Assembly: GCA_018806985.1 (NCBI GenBank) | Contig: JADANN010000298.1 | Span: 1 to 64,000, forward strand | DNA: 64,000 bases | From: Angiostrongylus vasorum | Lineage: Eukaryota > Nematoda > Chromadorea > Rhabditida > Metastrongylidae | Direction of reading: 5' to 3' | Shown here: positions 48,820 through 62,400 of the stretch, piece by piece | Layout of the letters: every line of letters starts with the position of its first letter | Position numbering within the stretch: position 1 is the stretch's first letter | Position numbers and translations under genes: made by a program | Notes under the pieces: generated by a model | What the model was told of the DNA's origin: nothing | Seen by the model: only the letters and a program-made list of their open reading frames with translations | Databases searched by the model: none

Positions 48820-50690
48820 CCATTCGTATTATAGCCTAACGGAACTATTCCCAGCGATGATTCTCCTCACAACAATTTTCTGTCGAATGAAAAAAAGAAG
48901 TGATTCGAAGATACTAGACTTACACCAGTTTGATAGCGTAATCAAACTGATGAGGAATCCGAATAGATAAAGGTTATCCGAAGATGTTGAAGTTGCTTTT
49001 ATATAAAGTGAGATAACAGGGACTTCAAATGCACATTCTGATAGGAAAACCGTGCAGTATCTTTCACCCTTTTTATAACTCTATAGAAAAAAAAAGACGG
49101 ATCTTTGTCTTCAATCCAAAAGAACAAGCTCGCCTTCGAAATACAATTTTACCCATAACTCCTGTAACCTCACTTTACTATGACGGTTAACATTCAACAA
49201 TAAAAGGGTCACATATATAAGTGCACTGTTTCGAAATGTCACATTAAACGTGTGACCGGTTGGTTCGACGCCGAACCGGGACAACTAATCCTTTTATCTT
49301 TACGGAGTCGTCTGACTTGTATCAGCTTTACTTGCGAAAGGCTCACTCATCCCAAAAAGGCTGACGACTGCCTATGGTTAGAAGCTTCGACGCTCCATCA
49401 CGGTTGTGGCATGATTCCTGCAAATTTCGGTATTCACTTCTTCTGCTGAGGTTTTGAAAGTGCTTGACTGAGTAGATTGTGCGTCAGTTTAACGTGAAAC
49501 CACCGAAACATCAACTAATGTTCAATAAAAGTTCTATAGACAACCTAGTGTCTGCTTAAGAAGAAAATATTAATTTAGTTATCATTGCCGAGATTAATAG
49601 AAAGTCCGTCTTAGCAATAGATGGAAGAATCAATTCAACCAGCATTTAACGACATTTGTGAAGAAAAATGAACTGGCAGCTACCCATACGGAAAGACGTT
49701 TTCAATGGAGCGGACTGAATGAATGAAGTACTGGGATCCTAGTAATATTTGAGGACGGGTCAGCTAACTTTGAAGTAATGTCGCAATGGATCACACTGAT
49801 GATGAATATATGGGTCACATGTCCAGATGGACGTAATCAGGCTTGTTCAACTACTTCTGTGCATGAGACAAGGACCTCGGTAAGGAGCAAGAGAAACAAG
49901 CAAAGGCTTCAGTAGATTATATTATATCGTGGTAGAATAAACTAAATTATACCTCATTCGCAAATATCCATGGAATCCTACGATTTCCCCTCCACTAAAC
50001 AAAACGCTCAACGCCAAATTCTATGGGGCAGCCACGTGAAACAAAGCCTAATTTTTTCATCGGTTGCCAAGTTGGTACAACTTATCCCACCACTTAAACA
50101 TATTGTCTAACTAGAGAACTAATGAACTGAGAACGTGGCAGAGTTACAGAAAGGACTTTGCTTTAATGATCTAGAGGTAGACGCCTTATTACTTAGCATA
50201 TTTTTGTAGTGGTCCACTATCCAAACGCAGCGCATCTGCTTAGTAAATTATTTTCATTCTTTTTTTCTATCAGTCCATTTCATAAGATAACTGTAATCCG
50301 CCATATTGATCGAAAATGAAATAAGAGTTAATTACTAGAGAAAAAGTCAACCTTTATATGCCTCAGAAAATGGACAGTGTTTGTTACTAGACCACTCCCG
50401 ATTGATTTTCAATCATTAGAGGTCTTTGAGGACTTGAACCCGACCAGCACTACTGGCTGGATTCGTTCTGTTGCTTTGCAAAAAGTATTCCATTTGTCTA
50501 TTTGAAATCCAAGTCTTCAAAGGCTAAACGATGAGATTTAATTTCTAACAAGTTGTAGCGCAGCTTCTCCAGCCGAAAACATCAAGATTTCCAGGTTTTG
50601 CACTTTGTTAATCTACGTGTACTATTCCATTCATCTTAAATATTAATTTCACTGGTTGAAAACTGTATTTCATTGCCTTCAATCATGTCG
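48820..50690. other. Unassigned stretch; nothing recognised
   Basis: No repeat family or splice-supported exon was seen. The 65-codon plus frame at 49.25-49.45 kb has no domain. Confidence 0.3.
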
Positions 50691-50703
50691 GTAGATTGAG
50701 AAG

Positions 50704-51065
50704 TCATAATGAGGAATCTGGAGCTGTGCACAATGTTGGGTGTCCTGTACGCCCCCTGTCAAGTCTGATGAAAGTAAAATGAAAGATGGGAGCGATCTTG
50801 ATGATGATGGTTACGGTGAAATCAATGCTGAGTGAGTGATTAAGGTATATTTTTGTCACAATTACTGAATCTTCAATGATAGGGAATCTGGTGTGAATAA
50901 CAACATTTATGCCGGTGCACAGAACCCACACATTCATATAAATTATGAACAATATTTGTGAGGCGGCTATGAACAAGACGAACAGATGCCGACTATGGAA
51001 GGTCCTGAGTATCGGAAAGGAAGTGTTGACGAGATGAAAAGATCCATCAATTTTCCCAATCCCTA
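50704..51065 (-). CDS. Membrane-protein-like open exon (possible 7TM receptor fragment)
   Basis: From a TAG near 51,065 the minus strand is open for about 120 codons: 'SFHLVNTSFPILRTFHSRH', then a strong membrane segment 'LFVLFIAASQILFIIYMNVW' and a second one, 'FTVTIIIKIAPIFHFTF'. The His-rich loop before a membrane helix recalls nematode serpentine receptors, but no diagnostic motif was identified. The 3' end (after 'FIRLDRG') looks non-coding. Confidence 0.3.
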
Positions 51066-51189
51066 CTTAAGATAGAAGTTACTGGACTGTCACAGTTCTG
51101 AGATTATTGCAATTGCATTCGTAATCCAGCGTGTGATTCTTTTGCAGGATAAAGCAAGCAAGCTCTATGTTAACTTTTTTCCTTCCTGC

Positions 51190-51480
51190 CAATAACAATT
51201 TTTCACAGCGGGGTACTTTGTCGGAACGAATACGTTATTATCCTTTCCAGGGCTAACGCGTTCACCACCACACCATATGGGTCCCCAAATCAATCCCGTT
51301 AACAGGTGGTTCCTCACAGCATTGATCGATAGAAAACTAGCTCAGAGACTGGCGAAACGACGGACTCGCACGGTGTGGTGGTGAACGCGTTAGTCCCCGG
51401 AAAGGGTAAAACCGCGTTCGTTCTCCACCGCGGACGCCTGCGGTCCTGAGTTCTGCAAATATCTCAGCACTTTTACGGTT
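51190..51480. repeat. Family F repeat, compact inverted dimer (copy 8)
   Basis: The core 'CTAACGCGTTCACCACCACA' and its exact inverse 'TGTGGTGGTGAACGCGTTAG' lie about 125 bp apart. The arms extend outward through 'GGAAAGGG'/'CCTTTCC'. The loop holds only part of the inner family F sequence, so it is an internally shortened dimer. Confidence 0.8.
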
Positions 51481-51602
51481 AAGCAAGCTCTGTTAGATGC
51501 AGCCGTTATAGAAACCACTGTTTAGAGTATTTCATTACAGATCCTAAAAGTGTACGTTATGGTAAAAAAATGCAAGCTTTAGATAAAGAATGAAATGTAC
51601 GC

Positions 51603-51880
51603 AAGGGGTGCGTGTAGCACAGTGATTAGAGGGGGCCCTGCGATACACATGGGTTCGATCTCGTCCCATGCTCACCAAGCCTTCCATCCCTCCGTGGTCG
51701 GTAAATTTTTACCAGATCTCTTTTTGAGGATAGCAGCACTGACTCGATACATCGGTAAGCCACCGCGAGTTATTGTATGGGCCAGGTACGTATTCAATCA
51801 CCTCTAACGATGCTTGATGTAGTCCACCGCATGGCGCATCCACTATGGACTGATCAACACCAAGAGCTTTATGCTTTACA
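51603..51880 (+). mobile_element. tRNA-derived SINE, family S1 (copy d)
   Basis: The head 'GGGGTGCGTGTAGCACAGTG' (A box) and the clean B box 'GGGTTCGATCTCG' are the clearest pol III promoter pair among the S1 copies. The end is 'CAAGAGCTTTATGC'. Confidence 0.8.
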
Positions 51881-51889
51881 CTCATCGGT

Positions 51890-52870
51890 CGTATATGAGA
51901 ATTACACCCTGCTAAAGAAATTCCAACTCTACATAGGACTTTCAAATTATTTGTTTAAATTGTAGATTACCAAACATGTCTCTGAGCACAACATTTAAAA
52001 CATCGGTAAAAGGTTATGGTAGACTTGATAACTATTTCTGAAGACAAAGTGTGTCGAACCATTTCGATGAACACAAATTCTGTGAACACCAACCACTATG
52101 GAGAATTCTTCCCAACGATTTATCATCTTATCATATTGAAAAGACGTCTATGCCAGTACAGTAAGGTACAGAGAAGGGACAACATAGTTCTGCACTCTCT
52201 TCACCAGCAACATTTTGGGTGGTGGCTGTGTACTCTCTTCACCAGCAACAGTCCCTCGCCCCCGAATTCCTCCATGCAACATGTTTTTTTTCGTTTTTTT
52301 TCTTGGAAAACTGTTAGGTTGCTAATTGGAAAGACTATATCTCTCTTGCCTTTCTCTTCTCTAATGCATTAAAAATCAATACAACTCGCACGTCATGTGT
52401 ACAAATGACTGCCGGAAGCAATCGATAAACGAGTGCTTTCATTGAGGACGAAGCGGCATGCTATCGACCGCCCGATATAAACTAATGGCATTGGTTGTGC
52501 TGTACGATGACATTTGACGTAAGAGGGTGTGATTTCTCCACAATACATCTATTCTCCACTCATAACATATTACGACAGATGTTAACAAGATCAGGAATAT
52601 TGAAGGAGTATGTCCAGGCAAGAGAACTGTCTTAAGTGGAGACTAAAGCCCATTGGAAACTTCATGTTTTGTTCTATTTTTGACTATATGTTGCATATAA
52701 GTGAAGAAAACGCATAAAAAATTCACCTGGCTGCGTTTACAAACTATAAGTGAATGCTTACAAAATCACAAATATACGATGGACTTTCTTAAGAATGTTC
52801 ATAGTATGTTATGGCATAACCCTATAGTTCTCTAACCCCGCTATCCTACGACTCCAGGGAGAATATACTC
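51890..52870. other. Unassigned stretch; nothing recognised
   Basis: A 118-codon plus frame (52,016-52,372) contains two similar 'CTCTCTTCACCAGCAACA' blocks 43 bp apart, a small direct repeat, but no domain. Confidence 0.3.
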
Positions 52871-52879
52871 GGAGAATAG

Positions 52880-53045
52880 ACTAGCATTCAAGGACATTCA
52901 TAAAGAAGACGACAATCCTTGAGCAACAATCGAAGCCATAGGAGAAAAAGCTTCGAGGAGTGATGGGATAGCAGGTAGCGAATTGAGTATAGGAAGTGCT
53001 CGAAAGCGCCCCATAGATGTGAAGACGGATCGTGTAAGATAAAAC
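52880..53045 (+). repeat. SINE S2 tail fragment
   Basis: 'GAGAAAAAGCTTCGAGGAGT' lies upstream of 'GTGCTCGAAAGCGCCCCATAG', a diverged version of the S2 tail. Weak match. Confidence 0.3.
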
Positions 53046-53049
53046 AATC

Positions 53050-55060
53050 TAGATAAGTAATAATCTTCTTAACGAAAGAGAAACATTTCTTAGCAACAGA
53101 GTTTCAAGATAATCCAATTTCTAGTGAAGTACGCCTTTATATAGAGAGAAGCGAATGAGCTTGTAGAAGTATAATCAACAACTCCGTCATGTTATCGAAA
53201 AACTCGCCAAAACCCTCGAAAACAAACCACACACGAACACAAATCACTCGGAGCATTCGAGCTCGAGCAACGTGGTACTGGTCAAAGACCTCCTATTCAC
53301 ACACTATCCGAAATTGGATACGGCCAGCACGGCTCCTATTCCATCGTGATTCATAGTTTACGGTATGTGACGTTTTTTATCGCAGAAAAAAAACTGAACA
53401 GATAGAAGAATGAGGTGGTTTTGGCCACCATGCTGAATCGGAAGACTCCGAGAGGGCGTACTTTTTGCAACACGTGACATTCGGGCATTCGTGCGGGCAG
53501 CTGGAATGGCATCTTTGAACACATTGATAGAGAAGTAGTTCCTAGACAACAATATCGACAGCTGTCACCGTCATCACTCGTAGTCCAGCGTTAACCATGC
53601 TGTGGGCTACAACTGGTGGTAGGAACAGGCATGGCTGGCATGTCTAACAAGTCGGGCTCCAAGAGTAGGACTGCAAGGTGTTCGTTCCAGGCATACATGG
53701 ATCAGTACCTCGTCCTTTATCCGTTTGTTTGCACACTGTTGGACGAATCTATATGTACGAGAAAAACCTGTGTACACCAACTCGTTCACACCCAACTAGA
53801 CACATAATTCGATGTCTACAACATGTGTCATTCAATTCCTATGTCACAAACAGCAAACCCATTCCCTTAACTCACCGGAGTCCTATGGCAAAGTACTTCC
53901 CGTGCACGTTTAGCTAGCATACTCGCTACGTAGCCAACTAAACCACTCGAGTTCCCTCACATTAGAGAGGTCTATGGAAACAACTACACCTATGTACAAC
54001 TTAGTGTTGTTTTAAATGTATGAAGAACATCTCAACCCCTCAAACCCAGCAATCCGAAAAATTGATCTCGCACTACTATGACGGGAAAAAAAAGATAATA
54101 ACAAGAAGGAAGTGATGAGAGTAAAATATGAAAGAAAAAACTTGCTAAGGTCCAGTACCATACGAATGGTCAGTAGGAATACCACTGTACTAAAAGGCAC
54201 ATTACTATCATTTATACAACAACTTCATTAACACCATAAAGCATTAAATTAACTGACGCAATGCAAAGTAATACAATGTTTGAGAGAAACAAAACTATTA
54301 AACACTAAGTGAGGCAAACTGTAGGGTTAAAATATCACAGTTGAAATACACCACGATCTGAATTCCACAATATAAAGCCATACAAACCACAAAAAAAATA
54401 AGGTGATAAGGATTAAAACTTTAGAAAACTCCTCCAATAGAACGTGATACGCATTCTACTAAAGATGTAACCAGTAACAATTGCTCAAGGTGTATCAGCT
54501 AAATGGCAATGAAGCGTAGAAAGAAACGAACATACCCACCCAAAGACACGGGAATAGATAGATCAAGAAAGACTGAAGAATGAATGTTACTAATTTTAAG
54601 GGTTCTAAACAGAAAAAAGAAAGCACTGTTTGAAAATATGGGGTAGTGAACGAATTACAAGCCAATAGAACATCCGCAGTGATCCACTGGACTAGTTTCT
54701 CATTAGGAAATGAATAAAAAGAAACAGACAAGCTGTTAGTATCTGTTAGATATCAACGCATCTGCGATAAAACACTACGGATACGATAAGGAAACAACTC
54801 ATCAAAACCAGGATACTGAGGATACAAAGAATAATCACCAAATTATATCAAACAGCTATAAATTTTGACAACCAATGTTCCCAACGACAAATACCAGTGG
54901 ATGAAAAAATGTTAAAAAGAGGAAGAAAAATACGTTGAAACTGAATACTACACAAACCAGATATACAACCTGCTTACTTCACCGAAATGTAACTACTAAG
55001 TGTACTAAAGCACTACTGTATCATGAGCGTGCCAGACATAACACTCACTGGCAATCTACA
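53050..55060. other. Unassigned stretch; nothing recognised
   Basis: AT-rich with poly-A patches near 54.1, 54.4 and 54.6 kb. Small frames at 53.36-53.92 kb run on both strands and are mutually overlapping shadows; none has a domain I can name. Confidence 0.3.
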
Positions 55061-55069
55061 GATTTTGCA

Positions 55070-55870
55070 TTATAGCGCTCTGTACCCATATGGAATTACC
55101 TTACTATTATGAGGTCCCTTTAAACCCATAACGCCCGGTATGAACAGCACAATGTCCATAGAGTGGCCCGAGTGGACGACGTGAACGATATGATGTTCAT
55201 TTTCAGTTCAGCGAGTTCCAGTTTTTTCATTGCATTATGTACATTCATTCCATAAGTAACCGAAAATAGATCAAAATAGGTAGGGTCAGACCAAAGATGC
55301 CGTTTTCTGCATCTAATGTCCTGTAAGCAACCTTTCTTCGGAAAAGTTCACTGTTCGGCTAACAGCTACTAGCTTTAAAAAAGCTAGCTTTGAAGTAACA
55401 AGAAGTTATTACTGCATTTTAATCACTCTGTTATTGTACGGAAAGTGCGGATATGAAAAACACCGAAAGAGACTCAATGTAGGGTACAACATACTTCCTA
55501 ATGTTGCCAATGTACCCGTATCGAATTACTTTACTACGACGAGGTTCCATTTAACCCATATCGCCCACATTGGACAGCATAGTGCCCATAGATGGTGGCC
55601 CAAGTGGACGATATGAACACTTTGATGTTCATTTTCAGTCCAGTGAATTCCAGAGTTTTCTCACCGCAGTGTGTATATTCAGCCGATAATCGATCGAAAG
55701 CGAATCAAAGTAGGACGGTTCAGACCATAATAACCTTTCTCTATACCTAGCAAATTGCAAAAAATCTTTCATCTAAAAAGGCCATTGATGGGTTAATAGC
55801 TAATAGCTTTAAAAAAGTTAGCTTTGAAATGTTAATTCACTTAATCATCAGTGTTATTGTACGGAATCAA
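55070..55870. repeat. Diverged tandem duplication, unit about 420 bp
   Basis: 55.07-55.45 kb and 55.49-55.87 kb align throughout: 'GTACCCATATGGAATTACC' with 'GTACCCGTATCGAATTACT', 'TTGATGTTCATTTTCAGTCC' with 'TGATGTTCATTTTCAGTTC', and 'GTTATTGTACGGAA' ending both units. One frame gives 'ELLYYDEVPFNP' in the second unit and 'ELPYYYEVPLNP' in the first, then stops. Confidence 0.75.
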
Positions 55871-56494
55871 CGGAGGGTACAACATCCATCCAAGTGCTGC
55901 CAATCATGTATTTGCCTTATGGACCATAGTCACATACAGTAAACAATGGCACACTTATCACTATCATAGAATAATAGAGCAAAGCCTCTTCTAAAATCTT
56001 GTCATGTCCACAAGCTCTCAAATTGTTTAATTAACGAAAAACTACTTTTATTGCCAAAAAGCAGAAAGTCCGCTATGCTTGTTTTCCACTGGGCCAGCAG
56101 CGCTAACGCCGCCCGTCCGTTATGAATTAGAAATACCTGCATGGAAGATATTTCTCGATGATATTAATGAGTGACTCTTCACGAGTTTAATGTAACGCTT
56201 AGATAGTCGCTACAAGAACATTCTTGAGTGACAGTTCCCTCATTCCTGAACGAAGAAATACTTTCCTATACAGCCATAATAGAAACATGAATGACAACAA
56301 AACGACATGCGTGATGTGTGAGAAAGAACATAGCCCACATAACTGTAGTACTTCAACATCGAAGTATAGCAGTAGAAGTATCCGAAAATCAAAGTTCTAT
56401 ACGATGGTTAGGACCTTCAACCACTAAGATATCGGAATAATCAGAAACGACTGCTTCAGAAAGAGGAAATATGACGTATAGATACCGACAATAC

Positions 56495-59400
56495 CTATGC
56501 AAACAGATTTGCCTTCATTGTACTTCGGAGCATCCTCACCATTGATTGTGACGAAGAATACGTGAAGATACTGAATATCACTAAAGCAGCACCGAACAGA
56601 AATTGGGCCGTTGGTTGAAAACCGAAGAAAACCATTGAACCAATGGTGGCCAGAATGATAGCTACGGATGTCGCAAAATTCTTTGCAATGTTGTCCGCAT
56701 ACTTGATGCAGACTGCCACAGAAAGACCTAAAAGTGGAGGAAATAGGGCAAAAAAAAACTTTGTCCGGATAGGAAAAAATGTTCTACTTTAAGTGAACAA
56801 TAATGCATATATGAAAGAATCCAACCTCCAATACAATACCAAAGAACCGTTAACCACACAACCCAATCAAAGCCATACAATAAGCCTTCCCTGGCCACGA
56901 CTTTTCCGTCCTATAAAGCAAATGCATTTATTTACACAAACATAGAATCCAGCACATACTCACAGATTTCCACGACCGGATCCATGATAAAAACAAAACT
57001 AAAACGAAATGAACGTCGCACCTAAAGGCTTCAAAGAAATTGGAATCTTTTTTGGATGCTCAAGTTAACACTTAGGCTTCGATGGTAGAATATTGACCAG
57101 TCCATTTATAGGAGCTCACAATAAAAGTGCACATTTAATAAGTTAAACTTTCTACTGAGATCCAAACCTATTTTCCCTGTTTCTCTTCAACCGCTTCGGA
57201 ACGCATTAAAATATTAAAGGATAAAGCTCTCGGCGTTGAGTGTCGGGCTGCGATGTACAGCGGGAGGATTCATGGTAGTATCTCCCAAGCTGAGGAGTCC
57301 GGCGTTTCCATCGGGAAGCGTAGCTAAGACTAAACCAATAACAGGATCCACCACCGTCTTGGGATCAAACTAGTTGCATGGTGGCAAATCTCTCTATGAT
57401 CAACAAGGATGGCTACTGCCTGTAGTACTGACGACCTGGGGCAGACTTTGGCCTGGCTGACCTCGCGACTCTAGGGAACAGCAAAGGCTTAACCAGCAAA
57501 TATCCGAAAAAATGGAGATTGTACTGGAGCCCGCACAACCACAAGGGACGGGCCATTCGAGTATCAAGTATCAAGTTGATCAATCCCTGAGGATTGCGCC
57601 ATGCATTCGACTTCACTAAGCATTGTTGTAGGTGATTGAATGCATATCTAGCCTTTACAACGACTGGCGGTGGCCTGCTGATGTATCGAGCCAGTGCTGC
57701 TATTTCTCAGACAAGTCCGGTACCATTTTGCCGACATGGAAGGGTTAGTGGGCCTGTGGCGTGGAAATCGATCCCATATGTACCGCGGGGCACCTCCGAC
57801 CATTGCGCTACACGCACCCCAGGAACTTAATAGCTAATCAGGGTGTGATGACATCACATTTATACTAGTCAGCATCGAAATAGGATTTGACCTTGTTCTG
57901 TATTTAGACATCATTCTGTATACCTCGACATGAAAACGGAACAAGATCTCCATCCATGTAAATATGTCTTTACGTTTCCATAAAGCACGAGCTTCACGAG
58001 TTTTTAAGAAAGGGACGAATATCTCAGATCATCGTTTCAAGGCTGTCTATTTGAAGTTGAAGCAAAAAACGAACAACTGTAAATAAGCAGTACTTTTGAA
58101 GAGCCTTCCTTTTCCTGGGTAGAAAAACCAGTTTAGAACGGGGAGTTCAAAAAAAAGCAATAAAGAAGGAGTTGCTTTGCCCTAATAAAGCCGAATGTTC
58201 AAAAACCTCCTACTGACTTGCCAAATGACAGTCGCAAACGATGAAGGAATCGCGAAGACACACATCTGAACATTTCGCATCCACAATGACACTGCAGCCG
58301 ATCCTTTCAAAATCTTCTCGAAATAGATTCCAGCAAATCCAGAAAGACAACAAGCTATCAGAACAGCCATAAAACCTCAAAGCATGCATTTGTAACAATG
58401 AAGACATAAGAATTCTTAAGTGTGAAAATTAATAAAGATACTAAAGGCACCAAAAGTCCAAAAATTACCGATTACAGGCTTTTGACCGCCCAATCCTGAT
58501 GCATCTGATTTCGACGACTGTAACTGGACTAGAGACACACCAGTAAAGAGGATAAGCAAGGCGAACCTGAATTCCAAAGAAATATGTATGCAAATTAAAA
58601 TAAGGAGCTTCTCATGAAATCACAAAGTAGTGGAAACCCAAATGCTGAAATTAGTTAGCGAAGTGTACTACACAAAGTGACAAGTCAATGCATCGCTTTG
58701 CACAGTATATAAAGAAAAACTTCACATTCTTCACCTCATTATTACCACTTTGATCACAATTTTTTCTAATGAACCGATCTTATTGAGCTGACGTTGGTAT
58801 CAGTTGTTATTGTTGTTATGATTCGATGGCTGACGTTTCAGAGAGTCCACCTTCTTCAGAGCCTGGACGTAATATACGGAACGCTATCCGTATAGCCAAA
58901 ATCATGCTGAGATATTTGCAAAACGTGGACCCCAAGCCAGATCGAGCCGCTATTACTCTTGCCGAGGCTCATGCGTTTCACACATGGCACGACTAAAACC
59001 TTCGTTCTACCCACCTTTCAGCCAGTTTTCTACCTAACGCTGCTATCAGTTATTACCCGTCAACGGGACTGATCTGTAGAGCACAAATGGCATTAAAGCT
59101 AGTTAAGCTGAGGCCGTAGTCAAAATCAAAACTGAATCAGAGAGGGAGGATGAGGGTCTCATTGGTACCGTGTACAAGATCTGAGTTCCCCGAAAGCGTA
59201 ATCGTGGTTCGATCTCGCTTGGCGTCCATGTTTTGCAAACATCTCAGCATCAATGTGGTTGTACTTCAGGTAATACCCCTGCCGTGAAAAAAAAAGTAAT
59301 GAGCAGTCGATAAGAAGTTGCATATCGTGCTATCCATGTAATTCGGTGAATTATCTATTGTACTACTGAAGATTTATTATATAAATCAAACGCCACTATA

Positions 59401-62400
59401 AAAACCACACACCGTCTTATTAAGTAAGGAAACACCTGGGTGTTGTTCACGTGGGATCGAGTGAAACCCACCCAGGTCAAAAAATCAATCTTTGAGTAGG
59501 CGAAAGCTCACGTGTGATACCGAGGCCTTCAACTTTTCGGTCCATATTTGGATTTTTGAAATTTATCCGAAACGCTTCAAGACTCTTACCTGTTGATGTT
59601 TTTGATTCCTGCGAAAGGATCCTGACAGTCACTACCACTGTGCTTTTGTGTCCTATGTGTACTTATAGGACTGCTTTGGCGAATTTTACGTTACCCATCC
59701 AGATCTTCTTTTATGCAGACACAAAGTGGTCTACCCGTTTCACCAATGTATTCTTCACACGTGACCAGGCACCTCTATTCAAATTGATTTGTTGACTTAG
59801 GTGGGTCTCAGTCACCATCCCACGTGAACAACGTATGGGTGGTCGTACAAGTAGCAAAACGGTGGGTAGTTTTTTTCTAACAAAGTGGCGTTCTTTGACA
59901 TATTCGACCTTCATTACTGCTATAGATAGTCACCGAATTCACCGAATCATATGGACATCGTTACATAAGATAAGTTCACACTCTGAAGAAGGCGAAGTCG
60001 CCGAAACGTCAGCCACAGAATCACGACAACAACAACTGATACCAACCTCGTTCCAACTCGAGGGCAGATCGGAAGAATTATATATACTGATTATTAATTC
60101 TGAGGTTTATAGAAAAAATGGTATTTCGAAAGTAGCTTTTAATTTTATTTTGCATGACCCATCATCACATCTACTGTGCGGATCTCAGCATTTCTCCCAC
60201 TGGATTCGTTTCCTCGCATCCATAATCACGAAGACCTTGGAACATTTTGCGTATATTTCGGCTGCTGCTTGAGGATTTGGTTTTCTTTGTGACTGTTGTA
60301 TTACAGTGGTCGAGCCGATTATCCATGCAATTTTGACGATAGTCGAACCAAAGCGTTTATACGTTGACTGGGTAGAGCATTGCAAAGTAGTTGAACCAGG
60401 AAATGGCTTGCTGATGGACTGCATCACTGACCACTGTGCTATCACCCCGCCCTACCGTTATTTGCTTGACCAAATTTTATGAAACCCAAAAACTTTATAG
60501 CTAACAACAATGTATACTTTATCTGACCATCCAAAAACATATACGATACAGTACTATACTTACTTATAGTTGATACTTGAATGACCCGTCCTCACTGGTT
60601 GTGCAGGGCCCCAGCCAGCATAATCTCCATTCTTCGGAGATTTGCTTGTTAAGCCATTGTGGTTCCCTAGAATCCCGAGGTCAGCCTGGCCAAAATCTGT
60701 CCCAAGTCTTCACCATCACAGGCAGTCACAGCCCTTGTGGATCAGCTGGAGATTTGCCAGCATGCGATTTTTTATTCCACGGCAATGGTGGATCCTGGTA
60801 TTGGTCTACTCTCAGATAGAGTTCCTGATGGAAACGCCGGACTTCTCAGCTTGAGAGACCCTGCCCTGTCAGGGATATGAATCCCCCGCTGTACATCACA
60901 GCCTGAAACCCAAGACCACCTCCCAGCCACGATGAGGGGGGTAAACCGCTAGGAGCGAACCGTTGGATACGATACAATATACTCTTAAAAAAAACCCTAA
61001 GTTGACTATCAACAGAGTTCAAGGATAGTCATACAGGTTTTCATTTCCCCGACGGTATGCAACAAAAAAATCTTGTATGAGATCTTATCTACAAGATCTC
61101 AAACTTTAGCATTTCCACCGCGGTAGCTTGTTTTAAGCTAAGTGCGACTTCAACAAAACCGATAATCTAGGGCGAAAAAACATTTCTCTGTACATAATCG
61201 GTATTTGTCTGGAAAAACAGTTGCATGCATACTCGTGTATGAATGATAGGATTGCTATATGCAGCTTGATTTCCTACGCACCAAAAACGAAAGAATTCTT
61301 TCCATTAAGAACTTCGTACATGATACAACGTATGCCATTAGCTTTTTAGAGAAAGTAAGTGATTTAATGCATATCTATCCAATAAATACAACGATTTGAG
61401 GTGGCCTACCAATGCAACAAGTCAGTTGTGCTACCCTCTCAGACAAGGCTAGTACCAATTTGCTGACCCCGGAGGAATAGAAGGCACGGTGATTTCAGAG
61501 GGTGGGGTATCGAACCAGCGACAATCTGTGCATTTGTATTGCAGCGCAGCTATAACCACTGCGTTACACAAGCCCATATTGGACAAATAACTTCTTTACT
61601 GATTTCGAATTGAAATATACTGCAGGAGTTACATCCTCTAGCTGGCTCATCAAAACTGAAAACGTCTACATCCGGAAATTATTTTCTTTACATTATGCGA
61701 CATTACATTTTACGTGGATCCCAACACTTCCCCAATTCCCACCATCGTCCACGGAGGTCCTTAAAGGTTTTGCGTGTGAGTTCGCCCACTTCCTGAGCAT
61801 TTTTTCCATTCCCTCTGTAATCGCGGCATAGCCCTACACACTCGTTTTCCGGTTTTCGCAACAGGGTGTGCCCACCCTTTGAAATAAGCGGAAGTAGTTT
61901 CTCGCAGACAAGTGTGGTCCCAGTTTCCTGTCCCAGAGGGTTAGCATGCTTGCTTGAGTCGTTTAGGGATCGAGACAATGCCTTAAGCGCTAAAGGATAC
62001 AGCTCACGGCGTTGATCAATCTCCGAGGGATGCGCCATGCATTCGACATCATTAAGCATCGTTTGGAGGTGATTGAATGCATATCTGGCCTCTAAAATGA
62101 TTCGCGGTGGTCTGCCGATGTATCGAACCAGTGCTGCTATCCTCCCAGACAAGTGTGCTACCAATTTGCTGACCCCGGAGGGATAGAAGGCTTGGTGAGC
62201 CATGGCGCTGGGATGGATTCCACGTGTGTGCTGCAATGCGCCTCCAACCACTGCGCCACACGCGCCCTTTAAATGCTCAATACAATGCCTTAGGAGTATT
62301 GAAACGCTCCATTACGGTGCTTCGCACGCCCTAAAGTTATATTAAAAATAAAGGAAGTGCCACGATTCTCAAGGCGAACAATGTCCTTTAGATCTAGATT

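Noticed and set aside
55070..55870. Tandem units as a satellite array
   Set aside because: Only two strongly diverged units; no further copies on either side.
59835..60272. 145-codon plus frame
   Set aside because: It overlaps the Penelope-like terminal motif and an S2 SINE and has no domain.
61990..62268. Possible tRNA genes at A/B-box-like sequences (all S1 and S2 copies)
   Set aside because: No acceptor-stem or anticodon-arm pairing was found and the sequence continues into a shared 250-300-bp body, so they are SINE heads.
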